This document shows, one piece after another, positions 17,412 through 25,453 of a stretch of 64,000 nt of DNA. Under the pieces are notes generated by a model. It worked only from the letters and a program-made list of their open reading frames with translations. It was not told the DNA's origin and did not search any database. Each line of letters begins with the position of its first letter. Position 1 is the first letter of the stretch. The position numbers were made by a program, and so were the translations under genes. The DNA is from G965215225 sp965215225 (GTDB lineage Bacteria; Pseudomonadota; Gammaproteobacteria; CBDBNL01; JAAOII01): positions 1,054,001 through 1,118,000 of the forward strand of contig OZ244039.1 in assembly GCA_965215225.1 (NCBI GenBank), in the 5' to 3' direction.

Positions 17412-18599
17412 ATGACAAGAAAACATTATGAAATTTTGTTCATCCTGAAGCCGCTTCAGGAAGAGCAATTAGACAAGGTTATAGAAAACTATCGCACTAT
17501 GGTGGATGGAGATATTCATCGTTTTGAAAATTGCGGTTTGAGACCTTTCGCTTATATGATTAAGAACATTCGGCGCGGCTATTACATTTTGATGAATATA
17601 GAATGTTCAGTTGAAACCGTGCAGAAAATTGAGAAGGCTTTGCGCACTGATGAAAATGTGCTGAGATTTCTTCTAATGGTAACCAAGAAGAGGGTATCTA
17701 GCCCTTCGCCATTGAATAAGAGCGCGCAGGCATTTGCTTTACGGGGCGAAAGGGAGAAGAAGCCAGCCGAATTAAAGACTGACAAGCTAGCAGCCAGTGA
17801 AGCCAATAAAGCGAATGAAGTGAGTAAAGAAGAGACAGAAAAGACAGAAAAAACAGAGGAGATAAAAGAGACAGAAAAGACAAAAGAGATAGAGGATACA
17901 GAAAAAATAGAAGAAATAGGGGCAACAGGGGCACCAACAAATATGGCGCCAGCCGCTAGTGAAATAGATCAAGTCAATGAGGAAGAGAAGACGAAAGAGG
18001 AAACGGATTCGCCTGATATCTCAGCTGAAGCTCAATCCACCAATCTTGAGAATCTAGCAGAGCACCCAGAGGAGACAGAAAAGACAGAAAGGACGGAACA
18101 GACAGAGGAGATGAAAGAAACAGAAAAAACAGAAGAGATACAAAAGGCAGAAGAAATAGAGGGAATGGAGGAAATGGGAGAGATAGGGGCACCAACAAGT
18201 ATGGCGCCAGCCGCTAGTGAAATAGAGCAAGCGAGTGAGGAAGACAAGACAAAAGAGGAAACGGATTCGCCTGATACCTCAGCTGAAGCCAAACCCACCA
18301 ATCTAGCAGAGCACCCGGAAAAGACAGAAGAGGCAGGGAAGATAGAAGAGACAAAAGAGAAAGAAGAGATAGAAAAAACAGAAGAGATACAAAAGGCAGA
18401 AGAAATAGAGGAAATAGAGGAAATGGGAGAGATAGGAGCACCAACAAATATGGCGCCAGCCGCTAGTGAAATAGATCAAGCGAATGAAGAAGAGAATACA
18501 AAAGAGGAAACGGCTTCGCTTGATACCCCAGCTGAAACCAAATCCACCAATCCGGCGGATGCAGCAGAGAATTCAGAAGAGACAGGAGACAAGAGATAG
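17412..18599 (+). CDS. rpsF: 30S ribosomal protein S6 with a ~290-residue acidic repeat tail
   Basis: Residues 1 to about 97 are an ordinary S6 domain (HYEILFILKPLQEEQ, GLRPFAYMIKNIRRGYYILMNIE, DENVLRFLLMVTKK), which binds 16S rRNA with S18. Family members normally stop near 95-140 residues; this one runs to 395. The extra part is rich in Glu, Lys and Thr and built of three long repeats, each starting with APTNMAPAASEI or a variant, joined by TEKTEEI-type runs; at DNA level GGCGCCAGCC marks the repeats at 17945, 18203 and 18452, spacings divisible by three. The frame is intact to a stop four bases before rpsR, so this is not a frameshift artefact. In E. coli, RimK adds glutamates to the S6 C-terminus after translation; here an acidic tail is encoded directly. 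Function of the tail is unknown. Confidence 0.93.
   Translation: MTRKHYEILFILKPLQEEQLDKVIENYRTMVDGDIHRFENCGLRPFAYMIKNIRRGYYILMNIECSVETVQKIEKALRTDENVLRFLLMVTKKRVSSPSPLNKSAQAFALRGEREKKPAELKTDKLAASEANKANEVSKEETEKTEKTEEIKETEKTKEIEDTEKIEEIGATGAPTNMAPAASEIDQVNEEEKTKEETDSPDISAEAQSTNLENLAEHPEETEKTERTEQTEEMKETEKTEEIQKAEEIEGMEEMGEIGAPTSMAPAASEIEQASEEDKTKEETDSPDTSAEAKPTNLAEHPEKTEEAGKIEETKEKEEIEKTEEIQKAEEIEEIEEMGEIGAPTNMAPAASEIDQANEEENTKEETASLDTPAETKSTNPADAAENSEETGDKR
17820..18590 (+). repeat. In-frame coding repeats in the rpsF tail
   Basis: Repeats of 258 and 249 bases (first unit 17945, second 18203, third 18452), interspersed with short GAAAAGACAGAA-type microrepeats, lie wholly in the rpsF frame. 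Differences between copies are multiples of three, so the reading frame has been kept under change. Confidence 0.9.
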
Positions 18600-18602
18600 A
18601 CC

Positions 18603-18842
18603 ATGAGAACCAAAAGATTCCAACCACCAGCTCCCCGCAGTTGCCGCTTTACCCGCGAAAAGTTTGTTGATATAGACTATAAGGATATTAATCTACTAAG
18701 GGAATATATTGATAAGAGTGGCAAGATAGTGCCTTCTCTTTTTACCGGCACGCGTAATTATTATCAACGAAAGCTGACAAAGGCTATTAAGCGAGCCAGA
18801 TATATGGCGCTATTGCCTTATACAGATATTCACAAGCAATAA
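18603..18842 (+). CDS. rpsR: 30S ribosomal protein S18
   Basis: S18 binds next to S6 on the platform of the 30S subunit. The 79 residues include the conserved core DYKDINLLREYIDKSGKIVPSLFTGTRNYYQRKLTKAIKRARYMALLPY split across the chain, and a basic N-terminus. Normal length; it lacks the kind of tail seen in S6. It starts three bases after the rpsF stop and ends two bases before the rplI start, in the usual rpsF-rpsR-rplI order (priB is absent). Confidence 0.96.
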   Translation: MRTKRFQPPAPRSCRFTREKFVDIDYKDINLLREYIDKSGKIVPSLFTGTRNYYQRKLTKAIKRARYMALLPYTDIHKQ

Positions 18843-18844
18843 AG

Positions 18845-19300
18845 ATGGAAGTCATTTTATTAGACAAGATAGACAAACTTGGCGATCTAGGCGATGTCTG
18901 CTCGGTGAAGCCAGGTTATGCCCGTAATTATTTGCTACCTCAAGGGAAAGCATTGCTTGCCAATGAAGAAAGCAAGCAGATCTACGAAGAAAGGAAGGCT
19001 GAGTTAGAACAGCAGCTATTACAAAGGCGAGAAGCACTTGGCTTTAAAGCCGATAAGGCTAGGGATCTGAGATTGATTTTTACCCGCCGTGCCAGTGAGG
19101 AAGGAAAGCTCTATGGTTCGGTGAGTATCCTAGACATAGAACAGGAGCTAATTCGCCAAGGGGTAGAGGTGGAAAAGAGACAGATAAATATGCCGCAGGG
19201 TATTATTCGTCATACCGGCGAGTTCATGATAGAACTGCGTTTTGATGCGGATAATGTTGTTGAAATTGCAGTAGAAGTAGTCCCAACAACCGACAACTAA
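18845..19300 (+). CDS. rplI: 50S ribosomal protein L9
   Basis: L9 binds near the L1 stalk and affects frame maintenance. The 151 residues comprise the N-terminal domain MEVILLDKIDKLGDLGDVC with VKPGYARNYLLPQGKA, the long connecting helix (about residues 40-75), and the C-terminal domain ending EIAVEVVP. Normal length. Tight spacing to rpsR and to rpsT (8 bases) indicates one operon. Confidence 0.96.
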   Translation: MEVILLDKIDKLGDLGDVCSVKPGYARNYLLPQGKALLANEESKQIYEERKAELEQQLLQRREALGFKADKARDLRLIFTRRASEEGKLYGSVSILDIEQELIRQGVEVEKRQINMPQGIIRHTGEFMIELRFDADNVVEIAVEVVPTTDN

Positions 19301-19308
19301 TTAGAATT

Positions 19309-19581
19309 ATGCCAAACATAGTTTCAGCAAAGAAGAGGGCGCGTCAGAATATAAAGAGACGGGCTTATAAAGGAGCACAAAGAAGTGAAGTGCGCACTTC
19401 CATAAAACGAGTCATCAAGCTAACTGATGAAAACCAAAAGGAAAAAGCCTTAGAGGCCTATCAACAGGCTCAATCTATGATGGATAGAGCAGCAAGGAAA
19501 AGATTATTTCCGCGCAACAAAATATCCCGCCTTAAATCTCGTCTTATAGCCCGCGTAACCAAAGTAGAAGCCAAAACCTAG
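19309..19581 (+). CDS. rpsT: 30S ribosomal protein S20
   Basis: S20 is an early-binding helical protein of the 30S subunit. The 90 residues match: MPNIVSAKKRARQ, SEVRTSIKRVIKL, AARKRLFPRNKISRLKSRL. rpsT is normally found alone; here it follows rplI after eight bases, so it is co-transcribed with S6-S18-L9. Its last codons and stop (19561-19581) are repeated in the array that follows, including an exact 20-base match at 19981-20000. Confidence 0.96.
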   Translation: MPNIVSAKKRARQNIKRRAYKGAQRSEVRTSIKRVIKLTDENQKEKALEAYQQAQSMMDRAARKRLFPRNKISRLKSRLIARVTKVEAKT

Positions 19582-20740
19582 CCATCACTCTTAGCGGAAA
19601 AAGATAAGAGCAGCTCAACGAATCAGCGGAGTCGTTGATACAGCAAGATTAGCCACCTTCCAGTTATAGCCAGTCGTAGCTTTCAAAAACAGCCTAGCTT
19701 CATAGCCGCCTAAGCAAACAGAAGCCAAAACCTAGCCATCACTCTTAGCGGAAAATCTAAGAGCATCTCAGTGAAGACTAACTAACTTCCAGTTATAGCC
19801 AGTTGTAGCTTTCAAAAATAGCCTAGCTTCATCATACCCGCCTAAGCAAACAGAAGCCAAAACCTAGCCATCACTCTTAGTAGAAAAAGATAAGAGCAGC
19901 TCGGTGAAGACGAACCAACTTCCAGTTATAGCCAGTTGTAGCTTTCAAAAATAGCCTAGCTTCATCATACCCGCCTAAGCAAAGTAGAAGCCAAAACCTA
20001 ACCATCACTCTTAGTGGAAAAAGATAAGAGCAGCTCAATGAAGACTAACTAACTCCTAGTTCTAGCCAGTTATAGCCAGTCGTAGCTTTCAAACACAGCC
20101 TAGCCTCATACCCGCCTAAGCAAATAAGAAGCCAAACCCTAGCCATCACTCTTATTAGAAAAAGATAAGAGCAGTTCAATGAAGACTAACTAACTCCTAG
20201 TTCTAACCAGTCGTAGCTTTCAAAAACAGCCTAGCTTCATAGCCGCCTAAGCAAACAGAAGCCAAACCCCAGCCATCACTCCTAGCAGAAAAAGATAAGA
20301 GCAGCTCAGCGAGGACTAACCAACTTCCTTATCATAGCTTTCAGAACCAGCCTAGCTTCATACCCGCCTAAGCAAACAGAAGCCAAACCCCAGCCATCAC
20401 TCTTAGTAGAAAAAGATAAGAGCAGCTCAGTGAAGACTAACCAACTCCTAGTTCTAGCCAGTTCTAGCCAGTCGTAGCTTTCAAAAATAGCCTAGCTTCA
20501 TACTAGCCTAAGCAAATAGAAGCCAAAACCTAGCCATCACTCTTATTAGAAAAAGATAAGAGCAGCTCAGTGAATCAGCGAAATAGAAGCCAAACCCTAG
20601 CCATCACTCTTAGTGGAAAAAGATAAGAGCAGCTCAATGAAGACTAACTAACTCCTAGTTCTAGCCAGTTCTAGCCAGTTGTAGCTTTCAAAAACAGCCT
20701 AGCCTCATACCCGCCTAAGCAAACAGAAGCCGACTAACTA
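19561..20740. repeat. Nine-copy array seeded by the rpsT 3' end
   Basis: About 1.17 kb without a gene. CCATCACTC or a close variant recurs at about 19582, 19735, 19868, 20002, 20143, 20273, 20394, 20534 and 20601, with spacings of roughly 121-153 bases and one of 67. Units start with AGAAGCCAAAACCTAG, which is the end of rpsT with its stop, then a CTCTTA...TAAGAG hairpin, then TAGCTTTCAAAAA-CAGCCTAGC and CCGCCTAAGCAAA. Most copies keep the hairpin even where its inner bases differ. No T run follows, so these are not plain intrinsic terminators. The array ends at the convergent ssb gene. Confidence 0.92.
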
Positions 20741-20750
20741 TCTCTACTCC

Positions 20751-21227
20751 TTAAAATGGAATGTCGTCATCAAGATCTTGATAGTTGTTGTTCTTGTCTT
20801 GTTGTTGTCCCTGTCCTTGCTGTTGCTGTGATTCTTGATTTGGCGGCGGCTCTTGATGAGTTGAGTTATCATAGGAAGTGTCGTCCGACCCAGAGGCTCG
20901 CGAACCCAGCATTTGCATATTTTCAGCAATGATTTCAGTGGTATATCTTTGCACTCCATCTTTTTCCCACTTGTTGGTTCTAAGATAGCCTTCCACATAG
21001 ATCAGCATACCCTTTTTGAGGTATTGGGAAGCTATTTCCGCTAATCGACGAAAGAAAATGACTCTGTGCCATTCAGTTCGCTGTTGTTTTTCTCCACTGC
21101 TGCTTGTCCATACCCTATTAGTGGCAAGACTGCATTTGGTGATAGAAATGCCGTCCATTGTTTGACGGTAGTCAGGGTCATTGCCAAGATGCCCTAGTAA
21201 GATTACTTTATTAATTCCACGTGACAT
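20751..21227 (-). CDS. ssb: Single-stranded DNA-binding protein
   Basis: SSB coats single-stranded DNA and recruits replication and repair partners by its acidic tip. The 158 residues contain the OB fold (MSRGINKVILLGHLGNDPD to about residue 110, with WHRVIFF and IYVEGYLRTNKW), a Gln- and Asn-rich linker and the C-terminal DDDIPF. The linker is low-complexity, with runs of Q and N encoded by CTTGTTGTT-type repeats on the plus strand. A GGAGAT precedes the ATG. It stands alone, convergent with the ribosomal operon. Confidence 0.96.
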   Translation of the reverse strand: MSRGINKVILLGHLGNDPDYRQTMDGISITKCSLATNRVWTSSSGEKQQRTEWHRVIFFRRLAEIASQYLKKGMLIYVEGYLRTNKWEKDGVQRYTTEIIAENMQMLGSRASGSDDTSYDNSTHQEPPPNQESQQQQGQGQQQDKNNNYQDLDDDIPF

Positions 21228-21435
21228 TATGTATCTCCTTTGTTATTTATTCTTATTGTTATTGAAAACAATATTATAGGCATTTTCTAGTTAAGATTGT
21301 TTTTTTATCGGCAAATTTAAGTTGAATACGGAATGTTTCTTTAGCTTTTTTCATTTATTTTTTCAAATTTTGTGAATTTACATCATAAATGTATCGCCAT
21401 AGCCAGGCACTTAGATCCTTCTGATAGCACCCGCG

Positions 21436-21700
21436 CCACACAAAGAAAAAGGCTTAGTGGTAAAAGCTATCCTTTGCGAAACCTACTTCGCCACTCCTTA
21501 GGCAGCTGAGCAAGAGGTGCCAATGAAAATGCCAATGGACTCATTCGCAAGTATCTGCCGAAATCTATCCAAGCTAATAATAACAAAAATCACCAACCGA
21601 TTGAACAACCGACCACGAAAGTGCCTCGGCTTCGAAACACCCGCTGAGGTGTTCCAACAACTCAGCGGAATCAATTATAATGACAGGTGGTGCACTTTAA
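21436..21700 (+). pseudogene. Decayed IS30-family transposase (3' part)
   Basis: Fragments of the C-terminal catalytic region of an IS30-type transposase appear in two frames: AILCETYFATP then a stop at the expected tyrosine, RGANENANGLIRKYLPKS in one frame from about 21510, and RLNNRPRKCLGFETPAEVF in another to about 21660. The expected order YFATP-Y-xW-RGANENxNG-LNNRPRKCLG-TPxEVF is preserved, but at least two frameshifts and one stop break it. The upstream two thirds are missing. It is a dead remnant lying upstream of the first repeat-rich lipoprotein gene. Confidence 0.8.
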
Positions 21701-22129
21701 ATGTGAATCTGCTGATGAAAATAGCTTATAAAAAAGCAATTTTTTTTCAATGAATCAAGATTTTCAGGTTAGAATATACTCTTTTTTAGTTTGGCAAAAA
21801 AAAAAGATGAAATATAGACTGAATATAGAGCAAAGATATATAATGAGCCTTATGAGATTATTTTCATTGTTAATGTCGTTAATGAAGTATTTGTGTTGCC
21901 AGTTCTTCAATGGAGTTGATCAAAGGGACTGCCAATATGACTACAGCATATTCTCTTTTGGTTTTGAGAAAAAAAGCTATATTGGTATATATAGGTATAT
22001 TTTGGTATATATAGGTCTATTGTATATAAGTCTATTAAGGTATAATAAATCCTATGAAATCATTCACACTAGCTGATAAATGGCTAAACAATATTCTTAT
22101 GAATTTTAATTATTAACCAATTACGAATC
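21701..22129 (+). other. AT-rich region upstream of lipoprotein gene A
   Basis: No convincing gene. A tandem TTGGTATATATAGGT motif occurs at about 21983 and 22003, and GGTATAATAAATCC at about 22039-22052 contains a good -10 box (TATAAT). A 17-base direct repeat ATTAACCAATTACGAAT lies at 22112-22128 and 22163-22179, each followed closely by an ATG, so the start region of the next gene has been duplicated. An ORF of 108 codons through this stretch is low-complexity and unlikely to be real. Confidence 0.6.
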
Positions 22130-22261
22130 ATGGTAAAATATCTTTTCTTATTAGTTGTAATCATTAACCAATTACGAATTATGCTAACACAAATGTCTTT
22201 TCTTGTTGAGGCTAAGCCTCGCTTCTTCGTTGGTGCGGCTAGGTTCCGCTTCCTCAATACT

Positions 22262-25162
22262 ATGCCCCCCCACATACTGTCTAGTTCGATGCGGGGACTT
22301 CTTTTCTTCTTTGTGCTCCTCCGCCAGATTTTATTTGGCAAGGTTGGGCGGTTTCTTTTCCTTTTAGTTGGGGCTAGTTTCTTATTAGTTGCTCTTACCG
22401 CTTGTGCTGGCGGTGGCGGAAGCGGAAGTGGTTCAAGTCCGGGAAGCGATCCAGATGCGGATATTATTCCTGAGGAGGACAGGGCGGGTTTCACTTTTGC
22501 TCCTATACCTGGCGGTTTTGAAATAGGTGGTCAATCATTGGACCTTGGCGATTTTGTTTTTTTGAACTTTACGGCAACCAGTAGTGACGGAATGATAACA
22601 CATCGGAATGTTAGCATAGCCGAGTTTATTGCTGGTGGCTATAATTTTACTGGTTTGGATGAGCAATCCAATTATACCTTTGTGATTGAAGGCATTTTGA
22701 GTGATAACAGCACGCGGGCTCTAGAGATAGATTTTGTTTGGGATGAGAATAAGCAAGACCACGAGAGTGGAGGTCTTCGGCCGGGGCTGGATACGGATGG
22801 GGATAGGCGAGCGAATAGTGTGGATCCAGATGACGATAATGATGGCGTCTTAGATACTGCTGAGGCAGCTGGCTGTCGTTTGATAACGGATTGCGATGAT
22901 GATGGTTTGGGGGATAATGATCCGAGAGAGCGGCAGGATAATTCAGCTGGGGAGAGTTGTTCGGTGTTAGAGGATTGCGATGATGATGAGATATGGGATA
23001 TAGATGAGTTTGCGCTTCAATGTGTTATTAGGCCCGATTGCGATAGGGATGGGATAAGAGATATTTATGAAGAGGCTGCATGTGTAATAAACCCTGATTG
23101 CGATGGCGATAATGTAACGGATGGAATAGATATAGACAGGGACGGGGATGGATTGATAGAGATAGGGACGGCGGAGGAATTGAATGGAATTCGCTATGCT
23201 TTAAATGGCAATGGTCGGCAGCTATTGGATACAGGGATGCTTAATACTTCTGGCTGTGTTGGTGATGACGACAATAATACCTGTTCTGGTTATGAGTTGA
23301 TTGCGGATATAGAACTTGCGGCCTATATTAAGGATACTTATGGGACGGATGGCTGGCAGCCGCTGGGTCATGATACGAGGTCTTCACCCGGAAACCAATG
23401 TGAAGGGGATAAGTTTGATGGAACCTTTGAAGGCAATGGTCGGACGATTAGTGGTTTAAACATCAGTCGTTCAAATAAGAATTGTGTGGGTTTGTTTGGG
23501 CAGCTTGCCTCTGGTGCGACCATTCGCAATCTGACACTTATAGCGGAAGAAGTTAAGGGTAAGGATAGAGTGGGTGTTCTGGTGGGGAATGGCGAAGAGG
23601 CTCGGATTATCTCTTCTTCGGTGGAAGCAGCTAAGGTAAGCGGGCGTGATGATGTGGGCGGTCTGGTGGGGAAGGGTAATTCGGCTCAGATTAATTCTTC
23701 TTCGGTTGTGGCGAATGAGGTGAGTGGGAGTCGTAATAATATAGGCGGTCTGGTGGGGACTGGTCAAGATGCTCGGATTCATTCTTCTTCGGTTGTGGCG
23801 GGTGAGATGAGTGGAGATGGTAATGTAGGCGGTCTGGTGGGGAGTGGTTCATCGGCTGAGATTCGTTCTTCTTCGGTGGAAGCAGCTGAGGTGAGCGGAG
23901 GTGATAATGTGGGCGGTCTAGTGGGGGTTGGTCAAGCTGCTCAGGTTCATTTTTCTTCGGTAGAGCTGGGTAATCTGAGTGGGGACAGTCAAGTGGGTGG
24001 TATGCTAGGGGTTGGTCAAGCTGCTGAGATTCATTCTTCTTCGGTGGAAGCAGCTGAGGTGAGCGGAGGTGATAATGTGGGCGGTCTAGTGGGGTTTGGT
24101 CAATCAGCTCGGATTCATTCTTCTTCGGTTGTGGCAGCTAAGGTGAGTGGGCTAGCGACTTCTAATTTTATAGGCGGTTTGGTAGGAATAGGTAATAGTG
24201 TCGGGATTATTAATTCCTCGGTTCTGGTAGGTGAAGTGAAAGGGATTAATACTGTAGGTGGTTTGGTGGGGAGTGCTTCTAGGGCTCTGGTGTATTCTTC
24301 TTCGGTTCTGGTGGGTAATCTGAGCGGGAATGACGATGTAGGTGGTCTGATGGGGACGGGGAAGGGTGGCGCCACTCGGATTGTTGGTTCTTTTGCTCTG
24401 GCGGGTGGTGTGAATGGTTCGGGTATGAATGTAGGCGGTTTGATAGGGAATGCTGCTGATGCTCGGATTATTGCTTCTTTTGTTGTAGCAGGTGATATAA
24501 GAGGGAACAATCAAGTGGGTGGTATGCTAGGGACAGCTGGCAATAGTCGGATTGTTGCTTCTTTTGCTGTGGCAAGGGGGATCGAGGGGTCGCTGCCAGG
24601 TGGTCTGGCGTCAATATTTTTCGATGGTATAGTTTCCTATTCCTATCTGGTCCCAGGTAGGTCTGATGCTAAGATGTTGGTGAATGATGGGAGGGCAGCC
24701 ATGGGTTTTGCCTCCTATTGGGACAGGAATACCAGGATGAATAGCGCGACCAGGGGAACTATTGGTAGTGGTAAGAGCACTAGTGAGCTGCAAATGCCGA
24801 CCGACTATGATGATATCTATGCTACTTGGGACGGTGGAACAGGAGTGGAAGTGGGTTTTGATGATAGAGTAGACAACATTACTATCTGGTGTGATGGGGA
24901 CAATAGTGGGGCTATAGAGGCGGCTGAGAGGCGGGATGACAATCGCATCTGGGATTTTGGCACAGAGAATGAGTATCCTGTTGTTCGCTGCTCTTCCCTT
25001 AGTCCGGCTGAGGTGAGGTCCTGGTGGTTCTTGGATGAGAATGACAAGCCCCAACTAAACCAGACCCGCTTAGATGAAAAGCTCGATGATTTAAACGAAG
25101 CGCTTGAGCTGAACCAAATCCGTTTAGATGAAGCACTTCAAGTGCTTCCCTCCTTAGACTGA
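22262..25162 (+). CDS. GLUG-repeat surface lipoprotein A (paralogue 1 of 3)
   Basis: A large lipoprotein of 966 residues from this start. The leader ends LLVALTAC with cysteine 48 and a Gly/Ser run after it. Then come a beta-rich domain, Asp-rich calcium-loop repeats of the thrombospondin type 3 kind (DTDGDRRANS, DPDDDNDGV, CDDDGLGDND), and a long array of about 28-residue units of the pattern VGGLVGxGxxAxIxSSSVxAxEVSG, a GLUG-like beta-helix. The C-terminus has YWDRNT, SELQMPTDYDDIYATWD and two copies of an LNQxRLDE motif. I chose ATG 22262 because paralogue C starts in the same register (MPP); the frame is open back to 22130 with two other ATGs. Likely a surface adhesin or matrix protein; that role is inferred. 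Confidence 0.82.
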   Translation: MPPHILSSSMRGLLFFFVLLRQILFGKVGRFLFLLVGASFLLVALTACAGGGGSGSGSSPGSDPDADIIPEEDRAGFTFAPIPGGFEIGGQSLDLGDFVFLNFTATSSDGMITHRNVSIAEFIAGGYNFTGLDEQSNYTFVIEGILSDNSTRALEIDFVWDENKQDHESGGLRPGLDTDGDRRANSVDPDDDNDGVLDTAEAAGCRLITDCDDDGLGDNDPRERQDNSAGESCSVLEDCDDDEIWDIDEFALQCVIRPDCDRDGIRDIYEEAACVINPDCDGDNVTDGIDIDRDGDGLIEIGTAEELNGIRYALNGNGRQLLDTGMLNTSGCVGDDDNNTCSGYELIADIELAAYIKDTYGTDGWQPLGHDTRSSPGNQCEGDKFDGTFEGNGRTISGLNISRSNKNCVGLFGQLASGATIRNLTLIAEEVKGKDRVGVLVGNGEEARIISSSVEAAKVSGRDDVGGLVGKGNSAQINSSSVVANEVSGSRNNIGGLVGTGQDARIHSSSVVAGEMSGDGNVGGLVGSGSSAEIRSSSVEAAEVSGGDNVGGLVGVGQAAQVHFSSVELGNLSGDSQVGGMLGVGQAAEIHSSSVEAAEVSGGDNVGGLVGFGQSARIHSSSVVAAKVSGLATSNFIGGLVGIGNSVGIINSSVLVGEVKGINTVGGLVGSASRALVYSSSVLVGNLSGNDDVGGLMGTGKGGATRIVGSFALAGGVNGSGMNVGGLIGNAADARIIASFVVAGDIRGNNQVGGMLGTAGNSRIVASFAVARGIEGSLPGGLASIFFDGIVSYSYLVPGRSDAKMLVNDGRAAMGFASYWDRNTRMNSATRGTIGSGKSTSELQMPTDYDDIYATWDGGTGVEVGFDDRVDNITIWCDGDNSGAIEAAERRDDNRIWDFGTENEYPVVRCSSLSPAEVRSWWFLDENDKPQLNQTRLDEKLDDLNEALELNQIRLDEALQVLPSLD

Positions 25163-25228
25163 CAACTGGCTTTGACTAGTCCCTCGGCTTCAACAGCTTT
25201 AATTAAAAACCTTTGATTATTCTAACTA

Positions 25229-25447
25229 AGGGAATTATATAGTATCTTCCACAAATCCATAAATTCCCTTATTTTTGTCTTCCTTTTGATGAGCGTCTGT
25301 AAAAGAAAATCTGTGAAGCGGTTAAACTTGGCTTCCTCTATTGACGGAAGGCCTGACCGTAAATGGTCCTGCTTTTTATAACTTCTTCGCTTCGGGGCTT
25401 TCTTTTTCATAATATTCTTTTTTGTGGAAGATTGGATATACTTCCCC
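25229..25447. mobile_element. MITE-like element with 27-bp inverted ends and 6-bp target duplication
   Basis: The 27 bases at 25229-25255 and the reverse complement of 25421-25447 agree at 22 positions, including a perfect 12-base core ATCTTCCACAAA. TAACTA lies immediately outside both ends (25223-25228 and 25448-25453), as a target-site duplication would. The 219-base size is too small for a transposase. A minus-strand ORF of 62 codons (25222-25410, basic start MKKKAPKRRSYKKQ) spans most of it; I do not recognise it and its stop lies in the flank. The parent family is not identifiable by eye. Confidence 0.65.
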
Positions 25448-25453
25448 TAACTA

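Noticed and set aside
17698..18447. Several minus-strand ORFs opposite the rpsF tail
   Set aside because: They are Ser/Leu/Phe-rich shadows of the Glu/Lys repeat on the other strand.
19561..20740. Hairpins of the rpsT array as ordinary intrinsic terminators
   Set aside because: No T run follows the stem on either strand.
21750..22076. A 108-codon ORF on the plus strand
   Set aside because: Low-complexity AT-rich DNA with TATA repeats, no ribosome-binding site, and no recognisable motif.
25222..25410. A basic 62-residue minus-strand protein as an independent gene
   Set aside because: It spans most of the MITE-like element and ends in the flanking duplication; no family was recognised, so I describe it within the element only.
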